DNA of 64,000 nt from UBA7330 sp965243485. GTDB taxonomy: Bacteria; Bacteroidota; Bacteroidia; Cytophagales; Cyclobacteriaceae. Shown in pieces: positions 44,901-51,144 of this stretch. Under the pieces are notes generated by a model. The model was not told the DNA's origin. It worked only from the letters and a program-made list of their open reading frames with translations, and ran no database searches. Position numbers and translations under genes: made by a program. The DNA lies in NCBI GenBank assembly GCA_965243485.1, contig CBDEVP010000001.1, positions 3,968,001 to 4,032,000 of the forward strand, given 5' to 3'. The number at the start of each line of letters is the position of its first letter. The first letter of the stretch is position 1.

Positions 44901-47900
44901 ACAGGAACGCTTTCAACGACAGGAGCAGCGACATTGAACAGCGCGGGTGTGACCAATAACCTGACGGTAGGTGGAGTGACCCAGCTGGACGGTACGAACG
45001 GCTTACAGTTTGACGGCGGCACGAATGTCACGGACATCAGCACGGCGACAGACCTTGGCGGTGGAGCGGCGAGCGATGCAAACCTGTCCACCCAGCTGGC
45101 GATCAAGACTTATGTCGACAACCAGGTAGGCAGCCAGGATCTTCAGGAAGCCTACATTGATGGCAATACCATCACCACATCTGCAGCGGAAGGCGATGTG
45201 GTCATTACGGGCACCGAGCAACTGGTGGTCTCTACGACCAATGGCGTGGATGTGACCAACAACGCCGCCATCGGCGGTACTTTGGATGTGACCGGCAATA
45301 CCTCATTGTCCACCCTTTCGACTTCAGGAACAGCCACGCTGGATAATACGTCCGTTACCAATAATGCCACAGTAGGCGGTACGCTGGGTGTCACGGGCAA
45401 TACTTCATTATCTACGCTTTCGACTTCAGGTACAGCTACGCTGGATAATACATCAATCACCAACAATGCATCAGTAGGCGGTACACTTGACGTCACCGGA
45501 GCCACAACGACAAATGGCCTTACCAATACAGGAAATGTTGGAACAGGAACGCTTTCAACGACAGGGGCGGCGACATTGAACAGCGCATCTGTAACGAATA
45601 ATGCAACAGTTGGTGGTACACTCACGCTGGCTAGCGGAGCATCAGCTGATGAGTTTTCGACTGATGGAACATTAGCTGGAAATTCAGATTCAGCGATTCC
45701 AACAGAGCAGGCAGTGAAAACCTATGTAGACAACCAGGTGGGCAGCCAGGATCTTCAGGAAGCCTACATTGATGGCAATACCATTACTACCTCCGCAGCG
45801 GAAGGCGACGTGGTCATCACAGGCACCGAGCAGCTGGTGGTCTCTACTACTAACGGCGTGGATGTGACCAACAATGCCACCATCGGCGGTACTTTGGACG
45901 TGACCGGCAATACCTCATTGTCCACCCTTTCGACATCAGGTACAGCCACGCTGGATAACACGTCCGTTACCAATAATGCCACAGTGGGAGGCACCCTGGG
46001 TGTCACAGGAAATACTTCATTATCTACGCTTTCCACTTCAGGAACAGCTACCCTGGATAATACATCTATTACGAACAATGCGACGGTGGGAGGTACTTTA
46101 GGCGTGACCGGTAACACATCGTTATCGACCGTAACTACTTCAGGCGCAGCGACATTGAACAGTGCGGATGTGACCAACAACCTGACGGTGGGTGGTGTGA
46201 CCCAGCTTGACGGTACGAACGGCTTACAGTTTGACGGTGGCACGAATGTCACGGACATCAGCACGGCGACAGACCTGGGCGGTGGAGCGGCCAGTGATGC
46301 AAACCTGTCCACCCAGTTGGCGATCAAGACCTATGTAGACAACCAGGTGGGGGCAATCAGTGTTAGTTTACAGGACGCCTATGATGGGGGACAATCTATC
46401 ATTACCGATGGAAGTGGGCCATTGAGCGTTACCGGAACCAATAGCATTAGTTTAACCAGTAGCAATGATGTTGCCGGGGCTATTAGTCTGGAATCAAACA
46501 CCGGGACATCAGGGACGATCACATTGACTAACACAGCCGGCACCGCTTCCGGGGCCATTCGGCTGGATGCACAGGCAGGAGGTGTAGAAATTGATGCTGC
46601 TTTAAATAATGACATTACACTGACCACGAGTGGTACGGGGCGTGTGATAATTCCTTTGACTGAAATCAGCGGGGGGACAATAGATAATACCGTGATTGGT
46701 GGTTCAACACCTGCTACAGGTACTTTCACAAATGTGTCAGCCAACCAGGTAGATGTCGGCAATTTAAGTTTGTCAGGAAATGTTGTCTCATCCACCAATA
46801 CGGATGGAAATATCACTTTTACTCCTGACGGAACCGGAAGCGTTGTGTCAAGTTCCAACTTCGATGCATTGGGTGGAATCGACGTGACTGGGAATATCAC
46901 AGTGAGCGGAGATGTGGATGGCCGTGACATCAGTGACTTAGGTACCAATGTGGACAACCTGATCCTGCTGAGCGGGCAATCAGCAAATGCTGCCAATCTG
47001 GGAACCTTCACAGGTGATATCATTTCCGATAACAATACAATTACAGGAGCCCTCCAGGAGCTGGAAACGGATCTGGATGCGGTCCAGACATTGACCGGTG
47101 TAAATGATGGAGATACTGACCTGGGAACTTTCACCGGTGTCACCATATCTGATAATACTACAATCAAGGGTGCGCTACAAGAGCTGGAATCAGTTGTTGA
47201 ATCCGGGGGTGGTGTGGTTGCTTCAGCTGTAGGTTTTACACCTGCGGGCAGTATTGCAGCAAACAATGTTCAGGCGGCTATCGAAGAACTGGACAATGAG
47301 AAACTCGCGCTGACAGGTGGCACGATCACAGGAGATCTTACCATTGGTGATGGTGCTCTTGGGTCCGACAACCTCACAATCAATGCAAATCTTTCTGTTG
47401 TAGATAACTATTTTAGAATCATTGATGATGGTGATCCGACAAAACAGGTTGGCTTTTTCCTCGGAGACCTGCCCACCGGCTATACCAATATATATCGGTG
47501 GCCTAATGTAGGATTTGAAGATACGCTGGTTGCTACCACCGGAGTGACCCTGCAACGAGCCTATAGAAATGACAATACCCTCTTCACTCAAAGCGGAGTC
47601 GGAGACCTGGTCATCGAGGGTACGGAAAGAATGAATGTCTCAGCAGTTGGTGGGGCATTGATCAATAATGTTTCTATTAATAACAATACGATCAGCACAG
47701 CGACCGGGGGCATGTTCATTGAAGCCAATGGAAGTGGAAGTGCGCTAAGGATGAATGCGGTTGGTAATATTGATATCGCCAACAATAATTCTATACAATT
47801 CATCAATATAGGAGCTGGAGCAGCTGCCAAAACTATTTCCATGGGGAATACCGGGCAAAACAGTACGGTCGCAATGAGCGGTAGTGTAAATAACACCACA

Positions 47901-48260
47901 AATGTTACAGCTACTATTAATGGTGGTCTCGCCATGAGTCCTAGCATTGTCACACTCACCGTAGACGGTGCTACCCTTGATCCTAATAATCGAACAGTTA
48001 TTGAGATTGTAGATCAAGAAAATGGAAATACTAATTTTACTTTGGCTACTGGCAATAAAGACGGACACATATTAGTATTGTTTATGGCTAGTAGCGTGGA
48101 CCCAGGAACTAATGCTGCTATTCAGCTGGATAATGGTGGAAATCAAAAGCTTAATGGCAATTGGGGAGTAGATGCTGATGAAGAGGGCTCTACCATTACA
48201 CTTATGTGGTCGGCAACCTTAGGGCAATGGTTGGAACTTAGCAGATCCATTAACCCATGA
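35919..48260 (+). CDS. Giant repetitive surface protein (4113 residues)
   Basis: The protein starts with a signal peptide (MRAANLFIKKSLPLLAFLCI..VYGQ), then SVGINTSTPNSRAVLELVSP and GFLVPRLTTAQRNAMTSAM, MVYDTDLNQFWHWNGSIWK, a common N-terminal module of Bacteroidota fibre proteins. About 500-720 is a beta-helix-like region rich in DITAD/ITSAD strands. About 826-1448 holds repeats of ITTxxILDGTIxTxDIAxxAV with LGTxGxxDANKVYTTD modules. Residues 1508-3476 are long tandem repeats of 203-214 residues. About 3477-4113 is a beta-rich end like phage tail fibres (KLNGNWGVDADEEGSTITL). There is almost no Cys. No T9SS sorting domain is present at its C-terminus. It is coupled by ATGA to a CHU_C protein and then PorP/SprF, so I infer a T9SS-dependent surface filament or adhesin, in the manner of SprB. 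Confidence 0.85.
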   Translation: MRAANLFIKKSLPLLAFLCIASFGVYGQNSVGINTSTPNSRAVLELVSPNNNQGFLVPRLTTAQRNAMTSAMTGTDRGMMVYDTDLNQFWHWNGSIWKAGLGVLGETAAGGDLQGIFPNPTIRDNAVGGPELTDVATNVGTFGAANDSTVLEVTVDADGRVTSVTEKGVKVGTLNILDASILNQDIALSTITISRLNAEGNTDKVLATDPSGIPYWEDQSAFTSSALAEGSVFIGSASGVAEGLPVGGDLTVTNTGTEADFQLGPDAVGSAEIIDGSIDSLDIMPNVIDSTRIADGTVTSADIKNLTIRNEDIANNAINNAKVQRTSLLADRLLGTNADTQGRGIMVSQQATVPIDIPGFGIQNFYVPSFIATNTSSVLVTDANGNVIFEPRSSFELTALAAGNVFIGSSGGTLQIPMDTDPTYGSILVGGRAGTNSIQARAMTGDVFLFEDGRTQIQNNAVQGDDLDATNNALNISGTQLISLSTSRADSSNVQAMELNTTLGGIDINGNQGVAIDAINNNVDITAAAGNVNLTGQNLINLLSNTDIDITADDALDLTTILGVLSITSADALDLQGGATSSFTTTTGDIDINAASQLDLDGQSVVVDATNDVTITGGANLTTNAATGTATLSSTNGEVDITAGSTIDINSQAGNVTIDAEGAGDDVVITADNQVSINGASTQIATGTFQLNTGATVTDITTVIGATGDDSTIPTEKAVRDALNFSVSADNGLTENTEGNIQLGGDLTTANTVITQGAGEALTISNQGDANTTISLQGTGDFVVDGQTGDVIVNELGLLTLENGLTVTSGTVNLGANAIQTAEISDDAITTDKLGTLGAPDANKVYITDGTGVPYLEDLSVFGTTTLSLGEVYIGTAGGAATTLDASGDGFFLIGDGTTVNSVDVTGDIDISNTGDAQIQAGAVTTVEIFDGTISTADIAAGAVTSNEIANATIATADIANDAITSVLIADGEVANADIANDAVTTDKLGTVGAGDANKVYTTDASGNPQLESRTNFATSLLPEGNIFIGNAGSMATPVDVSNTPGQMLIADGTTLNNVTISGDININSAGVVQITSGAVTTTEILDGTIGTTDIAAGAVTTNEIANGTIATADIANDAITNVLIADDAITTTEILDGTISTVDIADDAVSSDKIADGTIGSIDLANNAVTTLKINNDAVTTDKLGTAGVTDANKVFTTDTGGNPQLEDRNNFISSSLPNGQIYIGDGSSTAVARTLSGDATISNTGVLTISPNAITSTEISDRSIAAIDIGTNVITANEIAPDGVGNSELASNSVGSDEVIDNSLTADDINTGAITTDEILNLTIATVDIADDAITNAKIADNAVGTNQISANAVTNAKIFSDAITTDKILDGTITTLDIATSTILTDDIADNAITAAKIANDAVAAAEIADDAVGTPEILNDAVTLAKIANGLPNQILATDGTGNPVYINQTDIVVGTASDLVASSSVVNDSEVDNDLTIDGGTIDNTPIGGTGRSTGNFTNLDASGTLNVSGATTTNGLTNTGNLGTGTLSTSGAATLNSAGVTNNLTVGGVTQLDGTNGLQFDGGQNVNDISTATDLGGGAASDANLSTQLAIKTYVDNQVGSQDLQEAYVDGNTITTSAAEGDVVITGTEQLVVSTTNGVDVTNNATIGGTLDVTGNTSLSTLSTSGTATLDNTSVTNNATVGGTLGVTGNTSLSTLSTSGTATLDNTSITNNASVGGTLGVTGNTSLSTVTTSGAATLNSADVTNNLTVGGVTQLDGTNGLQFDGGQNVNDISTATDLGGGAASDANLSTQLAIKTYVDNQVGSQDLQEAYIDGNTITTSAAEGDVVITGTEQLVVSTTNGVDVTNNAAIGGTLDVTGNTSLSTLSTSGTATLDNTSVTNNATVGGTLGVTGNTSLSTLSTSGTATLDNTSITNNATVGGTLDVSGATTTNGLTNTGNIGTGTLSTTGAATLNSAGVTNNLTVGGVTQLDGTNGLQFDGGTNVTDISTATDLGGGAASDANLSTQLAIKTYVDNQVGSQDLQEAYVDGNTITTSAAEGDVVITGTEQLVVSTTNGVDVTNNATIGGTLDVTGNTSLSTLSTSGTATLDNTSVTNNATVGGTLGVTGNTSLSTLSTSGTATLDNTSITNNATVGGTLGVTGNTSLSTVTTSGAATLNSADVTNNLTVGGVTQLDGTNGLQFDGGTNVTDISTATDLGGGAASDANLSTQLAIKTYVDNQVGSQDLQEAYIDGNTITTSAAEGDVVITGTEQLVVSTTNGVDVTNNATIGGTLDVTGNTSLTTLSTSGTATLDNTSVTNNATVGGTLGVTGNTSLSTLSTSGTATLDNTSITNNATVGGTLGVTGNTSLSTVTTSGAATLNSADVTNNLTVGGVTQLDGTNGLQFDGGTNVTDISTATDLGGGAASDANLSTQLAIKTYVDNQVGSQDLQEAYIDGNTITTSAAEGDVVITGTEQLVVSTTNGVDVTNNATIGGTLDVTGNTSLSTLSTSGTATLDNTSITNNATVGGTLGVTGNTSLSTLSTSGTATLDNTSITNNATVGGTLDVSGATTTNGLTNTGNLGTGTLSTSGAATLNSAGVTNNLTVGGVTQLDGTNGLQFDGGTNVTDISTATDLGGGAASDANLSTQLAIKTYVDNQVGSQDLQEAYIDGNTITTSAAEGDVVITGTEQLVVSTTNGVDVTNNAAIGGTLDVTGNTSLSTLSTSGTATLDNTSVTNNATVGGTLGVTGNTSLSTLSTSGTATLDNTSITNNATVGGTLDVSGATTTNGLTNTGNIGTGTLSTTGAATLNSAGVTNNLTVGGVTQLDGTNGLQFDGGTNVTDISTATDLGGGAASDANLSTQLAIKTYVDNQVGSQDLQEAYIDGNTITTSAAEGDVVITGTEQLVVSTTNGVDVTNNATIGGTLDVTGNTSLTTLSTSGTATLDNTSVTNNATVGGTLGVTGNTSLSTLSTSGTATLDNTSITNNATVGGTLDVSGATTTNGLTNTGNIGTGTLSTTGAATLNSAGVTNNLTVGGVTQLDGTNGLQFDGGTNVTDISTATDLGGGAASDANLSTQLAIKTYVDNQVGSQDLQEAYIDGNTITTSAAEGDVVITGTEQLVVSTTNGVDVTNNAAIGGTLDVTGNTSLSTLSTSGTATLDNTSVTNNATVGGTLGVTGNTSLSTLSTSGTATLDNTSITNNASVGGTLDVTGATTTNGLTNTGNVGTGTLSTTGAATLNSASVTNNATVGGTLTLASGASADEFSTDGTLAGNSDSAIPTEQAVKTYVDNQVGSQDLQEAYIDGNTITTSAAEGDVVITGTEQLVVSTTNGVDVTNNATIGGTLDVTGNTSLSTLSTSGTATLDNTSVTNNATVGGTLGVTGNTSLSTLSTSGTATLDNTSITNNATVGGTLGVTGNTSLSTVTTSGAATLNSADVTNNLTVGGVTQLDGTNGLQFDGGTNVTDISTATDLGGGAASDANLSTQLAIKTYVDNQVGAISVSLQDAYDGGQSIITDGSGPLSVTGTNSISLTSSNDVAGAISLESNTGTSGTITLTNTAGTASGAIRLDAQAGGVEIDAALNNDITLTTSGTGRVIIPLTEISGGTIDNTVIGGSTPATGTFTNVSANQVDVGNLSLSGNVVSSTNTDGNITFTPDGTGSVVSSSNFDALGGIDVTGNITVSGDVDGRDISDLGTNVDNLILLSGQSANAANLGTFTGDIISDNNTITGALQELETDLDAVQTLTGVNDGDTDLGTFTGVTISDNTTIKGALQELESVVESGGGVVASAVGFTPAGSIAANNVQAAIEELDNEKLALTGGTITGDLTIGDGALGSDNLTINANLSVVDNYFRIIDDGDPTKQVGFFLGDLPTGYTNIYRWPNVGFEDTLVATTGVTLQRAYRNDNTLFTQSGVGDLVIEGTERMNVSAVGGALINNVSINNNTISTATGGMFIEANGSGSALRMNAVGNIDIANNNSIQFINIGAGAAAKTISMGNTGQNSTVAMSGSVNNTTNVTATINGGLAMSPSIVTLTVDGATLDPNNRTVIEIVDQENGNTNFTLATGNKDGHILVLFMASSVDPGTNAAIQLDNGGNQKLNGNWGVDADEEGSTITLMWSATLGQWLELSRSINP
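38394..40262 (+). repeat. Protein repeats of DGTI-DIA type in giant protein
   Basis: Within residues about 826-1448, the block DANKVYTTDxxGxPxLE..LxxGxIxIG recurs three times (a diverged fourth at about 206-240 has DKVLATDPSGIPYWED). Each copy is followed by runs of short units such as TISTADIAAGAVTSNEIA, each about 10 residues, which suit a narrow beta-solenoid. The nucleotide copies have diverged, unlike the array downstream. Confidence 0.8.
40440..46346 (+). repeat. Near-identical 609/642-bp tandem repeats in giant protein
   Basis: The anchor QVGSQDLQEAY recurs nine times; its Val codon starts at 40731, 41340, 41982, 42591, 43200, 43842, 44484, 45126 and 45738, and a variant at 46347. Unit lengths are 609, 642, 609, 609, 642, 642, 642, 612 and 609 bp. 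The 642-bp type carries DVSGATTTNGLTNTGN, the 609-bp type GVTGNTSLSTVTTSGA at the same place; the 612-bp unit carries LTLASGASADEFSTDG instead. All insertions keep the reading frame. Stretches of over 400 bp are the same in distant units (for example 41461 onward and 43963 onward; 42249 onward and 42858 onward). Confidence 0.95.
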
Positions 48261-49615
48261 TAATGAAGGTGATTATTTTTATTATTATTTTGTTTCCATC
48301 ATTTAGTTATGGCCAAAACCTCTACATCCCCCCCAATGCCGTCATCACCATCTCGGATCAGGCTTTGCTGCATGCTTCCGGCACCATCAGCAATCAGGGG
48401 ACGATTGCAGGGATAAATACGGGTAGGCTGGGCACGGATCTGGACCTCAACAATTCAGGAATCATCGGGCTGGCTGTGGATTCGGAGCTGACCATCCGGC
48501 GTAATGGGTTGAACGATGGCAGCCTGACCAGCTCGGGCACCTTCTTTCTTGGTGGGAACTGGATCAATAACGGGGTCTCCAATTTTATTGAGGCGAACAT
48601 CGAATTTAATGGTTCGGGGTCGCAGACGTTCAATGATAACCAGATGCCGCTCAAAGGCATGATCATGAACTCCGTAGGTCCTGTCACCCTCAACTCTCCT
48701 TCTATTACCATCAGTGAAACACTGGATTTTCAGTCAGGGATCCTAACATCCCTGGTAGACAAAGCCCTGATCCTGGAGGAGGATGCCGAAGCAACCGGCG
48801 GTTCGGAAACATCGTACTATGACGGCGCGCTGGTGACCCGCGGTACCGGATTTAAGTATTATCCGGTCGGAAATAACGGTCATTTTGGTCCGGTGGAATT
48901 TGATAACATTGAGGGCATAGACCCCGAGATCGCCGCACGACACATATGGACCAATCCGTACGATCCGGTACCGGGCGATGATCTGATTGGTGTTTCTCCC
49001 AATGGGCTGTGGTCGGCCGAATATCTGGGAGGGTCTTTTGATGGTTCGAGGATCTTTTTGGATTTCATGGATGAAGATTTACAGAATTTTTCAATATTCA
49101 ATGAGTTTTCTGCCGACACCATTACCACGGTTGTTGCTTATGCCGACAGTGCCGGTGGCGTTTTTAATTCGCTGGGTGTCGCATCGCTGGAAAGCACCGA
49201 CTACTTTTCTTTTGGCAGAATATTAAGTGACAGTGTTTTGCAGTTTTCAGATACAAACATCAGGTATTTTGCGCTGGCCAGGGCGCCATTGATCCCTCCG
49301 GACGGAGTTTGGTATGTTCCTGAAGTATTTTCACCGAACGCCTCCAATCCATTGAATCAAAACTTCAGATTTTTCGGAGAAAGGATTTCCAGTGAAAACT
49401 TCCTGATGCGGGTCTATAACCGGCGAAGGATACTTGTGTACGAGACGACAGATTACAACGAAGCCACTCAAATCGGTTGGGATGGCACGAATCAAAGAAA
49501 TGGTAAGGAGGAGCCAATGGGAGTATATTTTTACCAGGTGCAGTTTACCCTTGAACCCCTGGGATTACCTCCAAGTCCAGAGAATAAGACAGGGCGCTTT
49601 TATTTGATAAGATGA
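48257..49615 (+). CDS. T9SS protein with CHU_C-type C-terminal domain
   Basis: The 452-residue protein has a signal peptide (MIMKVIIFIIILFPSFSYGQ); ATG 48257 overlaps the giant gene's stop as ATGA, and ATG 48263 is an alternative. Residues 20-180 are beta-helix-like (LYIPPNAVITISDQALLH, GTISNQGTIAG, TLNSPSITISETLDFQSG). A mid part contains TSYYDGALVTRGTGFKYYPVGNNG, a pattern common in T9SS cargo. The C-terminal module VPEVFSPNASNPLNQNFRFF, MRVYNRRRILVYET, GWDGTNQRNGKEEPMGVYFY and FYLIR is the CHU_C/type B sorting fold. The three-gene arrangement suggests that this protein travels with, caps or docks the giant protein, which lacks its own signal. Confidence 0.85.
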   Translation: MIMKVIIFIIILFPSFSYGQNLYIPPNAVITISDQALLHASGTISNQGTIAGINTGRLGTDLDLNNSGIIGLAVDSELTIRRNGLNDGSLTSSGTFFLGGNWINNGVSNFIEANIEFNGSGSQTFNDNQMPLKGMIMNSVGPVTLNSPSITISETLDFQSGILTSLVDKALILEEDAEATGGSETSYYDGALVTRGTGFKYYPVGNNGHFGPVEFDNIEGIDPEIAARHIWTNPYDPVPGDDLIGVSPNGLWSAEYLGGSFDGSRIFLDFMDEDLQNFSIFNEFSADTITTVVAYADSAGGVFNSLGVASLESTDYFSFGRILSDSVLQFSDTNIRYFALARAPLIPPDGVWYVPEVFSPNASNPLNQNFRFFGERISSENFLMRVYNRRRILVYETTDYNEATQIGWDGTNQRNGKEEPMGVYFYQVQFTLEPLGLPPSPENKTGRFYLIR

Positions 49616-50658
49616 TCAGGAAAACTTGCATATGGCTATTTGTGGTCACTGGTTTTTTTAGACTAAGTGCCCAGGACTATGAATTTTCACAATATCTCTT
49701 GTCTTCGCTTCATATGAACCCGGCTTTCGCATCAGCGTACACGGATTTTGCGGTGAATATGAATTATAAGATGCAAACGACCAATGAGGCACAAATCCAG
49801 ACTACCCAGGTGTCACTGGTTTTTCCTCTGAAGCTGGATAATATTTCTGATAATGTGGCTGGTTTTGGTTTGACAGGATTTAACGAAAGGATGGATGATA
49901 TCATTGAAGAAAATGGGATCTACCTGACCTATGCACAAAATTTTACTTTGGGGTTGCTGGGATCAGACCTGATTGCGGTGGGTATACAGGGAGGTTTTGC
50001 CAGACGAACATTTTCTCCTTCAAATTTAAAATGGGGCTCACAGTATAGCGGCTATAATACCGATGGGTTCAATGACTTCTCTCCGGCGCCGGTCACTGAA
50101 TTTGACAATGCCACTAGCAGAATCGCCATCCATGCAGGAGCGATGTATTATTACAACAGGAAGAGAAATTACCTGTTACACAACTACAGTGCTTTCTCCG
50201 GATTTACGATTTTCAATATCAACAGGCCCAACGATACGTTTAGTTCGGGGGGAGATAGCAGAAAGCCCATCATTCTCAAGTATCATGGTGGGGTGGAAGT
50301 CAGGACCGGGAACCTCTATATCCTGCCCAATGCATTGCTTTATTATTCAAGAGGTCAGTTACAGACCATCGTGGGATCGCATTTTGCCTTAAGTTTTATC
50401 AGCACCGCTCGTTTTACCTCTGCTAACCAGGGATTTCAATTGCTGTTTGGTTCGTGGTATCGTCTGCGGGAATCTTTTGTCCTCCTGGGCGGACTTCAAT
50501 ACAATTCCCTGGCCATACGCGGAAGCATGGATCTGAATTCTTATCTTTTTACCAGTGACACGAATCCGTGGGTTGAACAACCCTCCTTTGAGCTGTCGCT
50601 CGTTTACATGCTCGGAAATAGCGGAAATCTCCGGAAGATCAACAATGCGTTGTTTTAA
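49612..50658 (+). CDS. PorP/SprF-family T9SS outer-membrane protein
   Basis: The 348-residue protein has a signal peptide (MIRKTCIWLFVVTGFFRLSAQ) and the family's start DYEFSQYLLSSLHMNPAFAS followed by a series of alternating beta strands that fit a 14-strand barrel (FGLTGFNERMDDIIEENG, YAQNFTLGLLG, FALSFISTARF, LFGSWYRLRESFVLLGGLQY) and an aromatic end FELSLVYMLG. PorP/SprF proteins help type B cargo through the outer membrane and onto the cell surface; SprF is needed for SprB secretion in Flavobacterium johnsoniae. It overlaps the CHU_C gene as ATGA, so the cargo and its outer-membrane partner are coupled. Confidence 0.9.
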   Translation: MIRKTCIWLFVVTGFFRLSAQDYEFSQYLLSSLHMNPAFASAYTDFAVNMNYKMQTTNEAQIQTTQVSLVFPLKLDNISDNVAGFGLTGFNERMDDIIEENGIYLTYAQNFTLGLLGSDLIAVGIQGGFARRTFSPSNLKWGSQYSGYNTDGFNDFSPAPVTEFDNATSRIAIHAGAMYYYNRKRNYLLHNYSAFSGFTIFNINRPNDTFSSGGDSRKPIILKYHGGVEVRTGNLYILPNALLYYSRGQLQTIVGSHFALSFISTARFTSANQGFQLLFGSWYRLRESFVLLGGLQYNSLAIRGSMDLNSYLFTSDTNPWVEQPSFELSLVYMLGNSGNLRKINNALF

Positions 50659-50690
50659 TTAGCTGTAGCAGGGCCCGAGATGCTTCGTCT

Positions 50691-50728
50691 CTCAGCATGA
50701 CGTAGATTTTTTATTACGTCATTCTGAG
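50691..50728. repeat. Inverted repeat of REP-like type after PorP/SprF gene
   Basis: CTCAGCATGACGTA (50691-50704) and TACGTCATTCTGAG (50715-50728) pair along 14 bases with one mismatch and a 10-nt T-rich loop. It follows the operon by 33 nt and may end transcription. A related core, ATGCTTCGTATCCCAGCATGAG, lies at 51067-51088; the first copy also begins ATGCTTCGTCTCTCAGCATGA at 50680. Such 'GATGCTTCG...CTCAGCATGACG' units are scattered in many Bacteroidota genomes. Confidence 0.5.
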
Positions 50729-51144
50729 AAGTATTTTTTTCTAAAACACACAAAACCGGATGACATGAATAAAGAGGGTCTTTGTGTGTTTGACTCCCCT
50801 TTAAGGGCCGGGGGCGAGCGATGTGTTAATATTCCTGCATTGGCCTACACACACCCTTTTCCCTAAAGGGATCAACCGCACAGGTTCGAGCATGTCATAA
50901 GCAACACAGCGAAGAATGTTGTTAATAGAAAGGTATTCCTGGTTAAGGTGCTTCAAGGGGAGTGGGAGATCATTGCCATTATTTGATTTTGAAAGGTTTT
51001 TTTATCCTTATATTGGTGGTAATCGCGACTACACGCACCGAGGGAATTGAACTTACGAAGAACAGGATGCTTCGTATCCCAGCATGAGGTAAGTGTTTCC
51101 AGTCCATCCTCCGGATGACCACCTGAAATAACGCGCAATATAAC
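50729..51144. other. Convergent intergenic DNA, no gene recognised
   Basis: Rest of the 486-bp gap between the two convergent surface operons. It contains runs such as CCCTTTAAGGGCC near 50797, CCCTAAAGGGATC near 50860 and the second REP-like core at 51067-51088. No coding frame looks real. The DNA looks like mixed repeat debris that also ends both operons. Confidence 0.4.

Noticed and set aside
40757..46327. Repeated antisense frames of 187-198 residues on the minus strand
   Set aside because: They recur once per 609/642-bp unit and are a by-product of the codon-phased repeats of the giant gene; no start region, promoter or recognisable domain.
40440..46346. CRISPR or satellite DNA as an explanation of the tandem repeats
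   Set aside because: Units are over 600 bp, in frame and coding, with no short repeat-spacer structure and no cas genes.
46379..47266. A 295-residue frame on the minus strand
   Set aside because: Antisense to the C-terminal part of the giant gene; Pro/Val/Ser-rich shadow composition.
50790..50880. CCCTTTAAGGG and CCCTAAAGGG boxes as terminators
   Set aside because: Short, without T tracts, and inside repeat-like debris.
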